Shown here in pieces: positions 6,175 through 9,343 of a stretch of 9,343 bases of DNA. The notes beneath the pieces were generated by a model, which searched no databases, had not been told where the DNA came from, and was given only the letters and a program-made list of their open reading frames with translations. This DNA comes from Thermoplasmata archaeon (GTDB lineage: Archaea > Thermoplasmatota > Thermoplasmata > UBA184): positions 1 through 9,343 of the forward strand of contig JAKAZU010000031.1 of assembly GCA_021826525.1 (NCBI GenBank), read 5' to 3'. Position 1 is the stretch's first letter. Every line of letters starts with the position of its first letter. The position numbers and the translations under genes are program-made.

Positions 6175-7197
6175 ATGCGGGTTCGGGTCGGGATCAACGG
6201 GTTCGGAACGATCGGTAAACGGGTCGCCGACGCCGTCGCGAAGCAGCCGGACATGGAGCTCGTCGGGGTCACGAAGACCCACCCGAGCTACGAGGCCCAA
6301 CGCGCGGTCACGAAGGGATACCCGTTGTTCATCGCCGGAGACGGGGAGCGCGCCGCGTTCGAGCATGCCGGCATCCCTGTCGCCGGGATGCTTTCGGACC
6401 TACTGAGCCGCGTGGATGTTATCGTGGACGCGGCGCCGGAGAAGATCGGTCGACAGAATGCGTCGCTCTACCGCGATGCGAAGGTCCGTGCGATCTTCCA
6501 AGGAGGGGAGAAGGCCGATGTCGCGGAGATCTCCTTCAGCGCGCTGGCCAACTTCGAGGCCGCCCGGGGAAAGCGTACGGTCCGGGTCGTCTCGTGCAAC
6601 ACGACCGGGCTCGCACGGGCGGCCGCGGTCCTCGAACCTCGCTATGGAGTGGAGGACTGGCAGGCCACGCTCGTGCGCCGTGCCGCCGATCCCCCGGAGT
6701 CTGGACGGGGCCCGATCAACGGAATCCTGCCGAACTTCCACCTCCCGTCGCATCACGGACCGGACGTCCGGACCATCTTTCCGAACCTGCCGATCACGAC
6801 GACGGCCGTGATCGTTCCAACCACTCTGATGCACGTGCACGTCAACCGGGTGCGGCTGCGCAGACCCCCCGCGGACGCGGCCGAGCTGGTGGAAGCGTTC
6901 CGCCACACCCCCCGGTTCCTCATCTTCAGAGAGTGGGAGCGGATCGACGGCACGCCCCAGGTCATGGAGTTCGGGCGAGATCGGGGGCTCGGGCACAACG
7001 ACGTGATGGAGAACGTCCTCTGGGAGAACGGGATCGCGGTGAACGGTCCGACCGTCGAGTTCTTCCAAGCGATTCACCAAGAATCGATCGTCGTCCCGGA
7101 GAGCATCGACGCCATCCGGGCGATGTTCGATCTCGCCCGGGACGGTCCGACGTCGATCGCCACCACCGACCGGGCGCTCGGACTACCGGCGCCGTGA
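6175..7197 (+). CDS. gap: Archaeal type II glyceraldehyde-3-phosphate dehydrogenase
   Basis: This phosphorylating enzyme interconverts glyceraldehyde-3-phosphate and 1,3-bisphosphoglycerate with NAD(P), in gluconeogenesis or glycolysis. The 340 residues match the archaeal family in length and order. The dinucleotide loop is GINGFGTIGKRV (6-17), followed by VTKTHPSYEA (32-41), the archaeal loop that contacts the adenosine ribose and affects NADP preference. IFQGGEKAD (107-115) is typical of the family. The catalytic cysteine is Cys141 in VSCNTTGL. PNFHLPSHHGPD (187-198) lies in the substrate region. His220 in PTTLMHVH corresponds to the catalytic histidine reported for the archaeal enzymes. 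The start at 6175 is exact for the family, and the gene is divergent from the acyl-CoA dehydrogenase cluster. Many archaea use this enzyme mainly for gluconeogenesis and a ferredoxin-dependent or non-phosphorylating enzyme for glycolysis, so the direction here is open. Confidence 0.96.
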   Translation: MRVRVGINGFGTIGKRVADAVAKQPDMELVGVTKTHPSYEAQRAVTKGYPLFIAGDGERAAFEHAGIPVAGMLSDLLSRVDVIVDAAPEKIGRQNASLYRDAKVRAIFQGGEKADVAEISFSALANFEAARGKRTVRVVSCNTTGLARAAAVLEPRYGVEDWQATLVRRAADPPESGRGPINGILPNFHLPSHHGPDVRTIFPNLPITTTAVIVPTTLMHVHVNRVRLRRPPADAAELVEAFRHTPRFLIFREWERIDGTPQVMEFGRDRGLGHNDVMENVLWENGIAVNGPTVEFFQAIHQESIVVPESIDAIRAMFDLARDGPTSIATTDRALGLPAP

Positions 7198-7224
7198 CCG
7201 CGTTCGGCTGCAGTGAGTAACCAT

Positions 7225-7232
7225 CTTATATC
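7225..7232 (+). promoter_or_regulatory. TATA box of the rpo7-spt4-ribosomal operon
   Basis: CTTATATC is the best TATA box in the window. It is centred 26-27 nt before the ATG at 7255, exactly the archaeal spacing from TATA box to transcription start, so the transcript should begin at or next to the start codon and be leaderless. The upstream start codon at 7213 in the same frame would lie ahead of the promoter and can be excluded. Confidence 0.75.
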
Positions 7233-7254
7233 GTCCCCGAGTCAGTTTTCTCGA

Positions 7255-7914
7255 ATGTACTATCTAGACCACCGGTCCGACGTCGTCCGGATCCCTCCGG
7301 AGCGATTGGGGGCCCAATTGGAAGGCGTGCTCACCGAGCTCGCCCAGCAGCAGTTCGAGGGGAAGCTGGTCGACGGCCAAAATCTCACCGTGATCATCCG
7401 GGACGTCAAGCCCGTGGGAGAGGGCCACATCATCCACGGGGACGGCGGCGTCTACCAGGAAGTGGAGTACCAGGCCCTCCTCTTCCGACCCGAGATCCAG
7501 GAGGTCGTCGAGGGCGCCGTCGTGGAGATCCGCAAGTTCGGCGCGTTCGTACGATTCGGGCCACTCGATGGCCTGCTGCACGTCTCCCAGATTATGGACG
7601 ATCGCGTGAACATCGACGAACACAACCAGCGCCTGGTCGGGGTCGAGACCAAGCGCGACCTCAAGGTCGGCTACAAGGCCCGGGCTCGGGTCGTATCGCT
7701 CTCGCTCTCTGAGATCTCCCCGCGGGACAGCCGCATCGGGCTGACGATGCGCCAGCCGGGGCTTGGCCGACTCGAGTGGATCCAAGACGCTCACAAGAAG
7801 ACCGACGAGAAGAGCGGCAAGAAGCCCGCCAAGAAGGAAGCCACCAAGCCGTCGAGCACGGCGAAGCCGGCACCTGCAGCGGCCCCCGCTCCCCCGGCGG
7901 AGAAGGCGGCATGA
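7255..7914 (+). CDS. rpo7: RNA polymerase subunit Rpo7 (RpoE1, E')
   Basis: Rpo7 pairs with Rpo4 to form the stalk of archaeal RNA polymerase, which binds emerging RNA and helps open complex formation. The 219-residue protein starts with the canonical MYYLDHRSDVVRIPP and has an N-terminal tip domain to about residue 80. An S1 RNA-binding domain follows from about 84 to 166 (GAVVEIRKFGAFVRFGPLDGLLHVS at its core) and ends with LTMRQPGLGRLEWI (163-176). Residues 180-219 form a tail that is Lys-rich and then Ala/Pro-rich, making this protein longer than the roughly 180-190 residues typical of the family. The start was chosen from the TATA box and the family N-terminus. Its TGA overlaps the ATG of spt4 (ATGA), so translation is probably coupled. 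Identification is secure; the role of the tail is unknown. Confidence 0.96.
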   Translation: MYYLDHRSDVVRIPPERLGAQLEGVLTELAQQQFEGKLVDGQNLTVIIRDVKPVGEGHIIHGDGGVYQEVEYQALLFRPEIQEVVEGAVVEIRKFGAFVRFGPLDGLLHVSQIMDDRVNIDEHNQRLVGVETKRDLKVGYKARARVVSLSLSEISPRDSRIGLTMRQPGLGRLEWIQDAHKKTDEKSGKKPAKKEATKPSSTAKPAPAAAPAPPAEKAA

Positions 7915-8096
7915 TCAATCTCAAGGCGTGCAAGAGTTGCAGCTCGATCACCGAGCAGAACAAGTGCCCCCGATGCGGTGGCGAGGTCTCGCGGGAGTGG
8001 CAAGGGTATCTCATCGTGATCGATCCGGAGAAGTCGGAGATCGCGCGGAAGATGGGGATCCATGCCGCCGGGAAGTACGCCCTCCGCGTCAAGTGA
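7911..8096 (+). CDS. spt4: Transcription elongation factor Spt4 (RpoE2, E'')
   Basis: Spt4 is the small zinc-binding partner of Spt5 (NusG family). The pair clamps on RNA polymerase and raises processivity. The 61-residue protein has its four zinc ligands at Cys7, Cys10, Cys19 and Cys22 (C-x2-C-x8-C-x2-C). It continues with the family core REWQGYLIVIDPEKSEIA and ends with GKYALRVK, normal for archaeal Spt4. The ATG overlaps the rpo7 stop codon, and GGAGAAGG just upstream can serve as a ribosome-binding site. The frame is open further upstream, but that part lies inside rpo7 and lacks homology. Spt4 commonly follows rpo7 in euryarchaea, which supports the call. Confidence 0.95.
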   Translation: MINLKACKSCSSITEQNKCPRCGGEVSREWQGYLIVIDPEKSEIARKMGIHAAGKYALRVK

Positions 8097-8619
8097 GGAG
8101 ACCGCCTGGGCGGTTCCGGAATCGCTGAGACCGGATCTGGCCCGCCGCTATGCCCCGGTCTACTCTGGGGCCGAAGCCGATCGCGAGATGCGCCTACTGA
8201 CCGATTTCTCGACGTGCGGAGACGTGGTCACGGCGAACGCGTTGCGGATCGGAAAGGTCCCGTTCATCGGGATCATCGACCACGTGACCCGCCGAGACCG
8301 GCCGATGGCACCGGGGTTGCTCGCTCCCCTCGCGATCCGAGGTCGACGCGTCGTTCGGAACCCCGCGGGAATGCTGACGCAGCGCCTACGCGATGCCGTC
8401 CGGGAGATGGTCGGCACCGGGGGAGGTCTGTTGGAAGTAGAGGGCGAGGAGGATCTCGCATCGCTCGCTCTCGTCGAATCTCTTCCCTCGGGGGCCACGG
8501 TTATATACGGCATCCCGGGTGAGGGGGCCTCTTTCGTCCGCGTCAACGCGGCCTCGAAAGAGAACGTGCGCAAGCTCATCGACCGGATGGAACTCAGGAA
8601 GGTCCGCCTTGGAGATTAA
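8062..8619 (+). CDS. GTP-dependent dephospho-CoA kinase (DUF359 family)
   Basis: The DUF359 family was shown in Thermococcus to carry out the last step of archaeal CoA synthesis: transfer of phosphate from GTP to dephospho-CoA. This 185-residue protein shows the family motifs: GDVVTANAL (53-61), IIDHVTRRDRP (71-81), VRNPAGML (98-105), VEGEEDLASLALVE (126-139, with the acidic residues tied to catalysis and metal binding) and VIYGIPGEGAS (147-157). In the IIDHVTRR segment I recall many homologues having a Lys where Val75 stands, but I cannot verify this here. The only plausible standard start is the ATG at 8062, giving a 35-nt overlap with spt4 and about 20 non-conserved N-terminal residues. 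The gene lies between spt4 and rps24e, a placement also known in other archaea, and its end overlaps rps24e by 11 nt. Confidence 0.9.
   Translation: MPPGSTPSASSEETAWAVPESLRPDLARRYAPVYSGAEADREMRLLTDFSTCGDVVTANALRIGKVPFIGIIDHVTRRDRPMAPGLLAPLAIRGRRVVRNPAGMLTQRLRDAVREMVGTGGGLLEVEGEEDLASLALVESLPSGATVIYGIPGEGASFVRVNAASKENVRKLIDRMELRKVRLGD
8596..8603 (+). promoter_or_regulatory. Shine-Dalgarno site fixing the TTG start of rps24e
   Basis: AGGAAGGT resembles the AGGAGGT core of the archaeal Shine-Dalgarno consensus and ends 5 nt before the TTG at 8609. The good spacing, and the lack of any ATG or GTG near the family N-terminus, support TTG initiation inside the end of the kinase gene. Confidence 0.55.
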
Positions 8620-8989
8620 GATCATCGAGCAGCATGCGAACCCGCTCCTCAAGCGGACCGAGTACCGCTTCGAGATCGATCATGCCACCACCGCCACTCC
8701 CACCCGGGACGCGGTCCGGAGCGAACTCGCCAAGGCGCTCAGGGCCCCGAAGGAACGAGTGGTGATCGAACAGATGCATGCGAAGTTCGGCATTGCTCGC
8801 AGCCTCGGAGAGGCGATGGTGTACGACTCGACCGAGGCCGCGAAGGCGACCGCACGCACCCACATCCTGGTTCGCAATGGGCTGGTCGAGAAGGCGTTGA
8901 AGACCCCCGCAGGGGCGACCCCCACCGCCTCTGAGCCCACGCCGGCGGAACCCGCCGCGGCCCCGGCCGCGGCGCCGAAGGGGGCCTAG
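8609..8989 (+). CDS. rps24e: Small-subunit ribosomal protein S24e
   Basis: S24e is a small-subunit protein shared by archaea and eukaryotes. Read from the TTG, the protein is M-EIKIIEQHANPLLKR followed by the conserved central part. TPTRDAVRSELAKAL lies at 30-44, and RVVIEQMHAKFG (50-61) and EAMVYDSTEAAKA (68-80) complete the family pattern. The total is 126 residues, longer than the roughly 100 usual in archaea because of an Ala/Pro-rich tail (99-126). The only in-frame ATG upstream (8519) lies well inside the kinase gene and would add 30 non-homologous residues, so TTG is the supported start. The gene overlaps the kinase by 11 nt and is followed 5 nt later by rps27ae. Confidence 0.93.
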   Translation: MEIKIIEQHANPLLKRTEYRFEIDHATTATPTRDAVRSELAKALRAPKERVVIEQMHAKFGIARSLGEAMVYDSTEAAKATARTHILVRNGLVEKALKTPAGATPTASEPTPAEPAAAPAAAPKGA

Positions 8990-8994
8990 GCCGA

Positions 8995-9204
8995 ATGGCG
9001 AAGGCGCGGGTCGGGCTCTACCAGACGAAAGGCGAGACGCTTGAGCGCACCCACCAATCGTGCCCGAAGTGCGGTCCGGGGATATTCCTCGCGGAGCACG
9101 GCAACCGGCGCTCGTGCGGAAAGTGCGGCTACTCCGAGGCGAAGGCCGCCGGATCGAGCGCCCCAAAGGCCAAGCCGGTCAAGCCCAGCAAGCCGGGCGC
9201 CTGA
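8995..9204 (+). CDS. rps27ae: Small-subunit ribosomal protein S27ae
   Basis: S27ae is a zinc-ribbon protein of the archaeal and eukaryotic small ribosomal subunit; in eukaryotes it is made as a fusion to ubiquitin, which is absent here. The 69-residue protein has zinc ligands Cys23, Cys26, Cys41 and Cys44 within CPKCGPGIFLAEH and RRSCGKCGYSE, the unmistakable family signature. A tail of about 20 residues rich in Lys, Ala and Pro follows the ribbon. The ATG is 5 nt after the rps24e stop codon, so the two should share a transcript. In many euryarchaea the next gene is the tRNA-modifying kae1, but I do not see it begin in the remaining 139 nt. Confidence 0.96.
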   Translation: MAKARVGLYQTKGETLERTHQSCPKCGPGIFLAEHGNRRSCGKCGYSEAKAAGSSAPKAKPVKPSKPGA

Positions 9205-9343
9205 ACTCCCACCCGGATCGAAGGGTCATTTGCCCCCGGAAGCCGGTCCGCGCCACGTGGACTGGACGCGACCGTTGGGCTCGAGATCCGGTGTTGCGAA
9301 CATCGGGTTCCGCCTCCAGCCGCTCCGGCCGGTCGGCTTACTC
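9205..9343. other. Unassigned right end, no recognised gene or terminator
   Basis: These 139 nt after rps27ae hold no T-rich terminator and no start codon followed by a recognisable protein on the plus strand; a GTG-initiated frame near the end looks like no family I know. On the minus strand a frame is open from the window edge (9342) to a TGA at 9226-9228. It could be the last 38 codons of a convergent gene, but it has no recognised motif and the length is not significant in such GC-rich DNA. Confidence 0.3.

Noticed and set aside
6064..6366. N-terminal extension of the acyl-CoA dehydrogenase frame
   Set aside because: It runs through the divergent promoter into the GAPDH gene on the other strand; the family N-terminus begins at the ATG at 6063.
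7243..7252. Short T-run (GTTTT) before rpo7 considered as a terminator for GAPDH
   Set aside because: It has only four T residues and sits between the rpo7 TATA box and start codon, so it is more likely part of the initiation region.
7213..7254. Fourteen-codon extension of rpo7
   Set aside because: It contains the TATA box, so it would be upstream of the transcription start; the family N-terminus is at 7255.
7776..7910. Upstream extension of the spt4 frame, 45 codons
   Set aside because: It lies entirely inside rpo7 in another frame and has no homology to Spt4, whose zinc motif fits the ATG at 7911.
1..9343. tRNA or rRNA genes, CRISPR arrays, insertion sequences, integrases, toxin-antitoxin or defence genes
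   Set aside because: No repeats with regular spacing, no terminal inverted repeats, no transposase or recombinase motifs and no RNA gene signatures were seen; the window is conserved core chromosome.

Overview
The window is a GC-rich stretch of archaeal chromosome, packed with housekeeping genes and without mobile elements, CRISPR arrays or RNA genes that I can see. The archaeal assignment rests on several lineage markers: RNA polymerase subunit Rpo7 (RpoE1), elongation factor Spt4, ribosomal proteins S24e and S27ae, the archaeal type II GAPDH, a DUF359 GTP-dependent dephospho-CoA kinase and a DUF373 membrane protein. TATA boxes sit about 26-40 nt upstream of several operon-leading start codons, so those mRNAs have very short or no leaders. 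The gene set, the high GC and the acyl-CoA dehydrogenase suggest a euryarchaeal lineage, perhaps an uncultured GC-rich member of Thermoplasmatota. That last step is inference only.

Layout, left to right. (1) Positions 1-47 hold the first 15 codons of a leftward gene that leaves the window, with a clear TATA box behind it. (2) Two rightward genes encode membrane proteins: an unrecognised four-helix protein (181-723) and a DUF373 family protein (798-1883). (3) A leftward four-gene cluster is read from 6063 down to 1900: acyl-CoA dehydrogenase, thiamine-monophosphate kinase (thiL), glutamate dehydrogenase and a PRPP-dependent phosphoribosyltransferase. Its gaps are 7, 49 and 10 nt, and it converges on the DUF373 gene with a 16-nt gap. 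(4) A 111-nt divergent promoter region separates this cluster from the rightward gene for phosphorylating archaeal GAPDH (6175-7197). (5) A second rightward operon runs from a strong TATA box at 7225: rpo7, spt4, dephospho-CoA kinase, rps24e and rps27ae (7255-9204). The first four genes overlap in series and the last is 5 nt further on. (6) The final 139 nt hold no recognised gene.

The rpo7 operon couples transcription (Rpo7 of the polymerase stalk, and Spt4 of the Spt4/5 elongation factor) to two small-subunit ribosomal proteins, with a coenzyme A biosynthesis enzyme between them. This resembles the order known from other archaea. The leftward cluster combines glutamate deamination, an FAD-dependent acyl-CoA oxidation and thiamine diphosphate supply. 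That would fit amino-acid or acyl degradation, but the sequence shows only co-location. I did not find a convincing undescribed defence or mobile system. The points most worth a second look are an anomalous stretch inside thiL, Lys/Ala/Pro-rich tails on three proteins of one operon, the uncharacterised DUF373 protein and the orphan four-helix protein.
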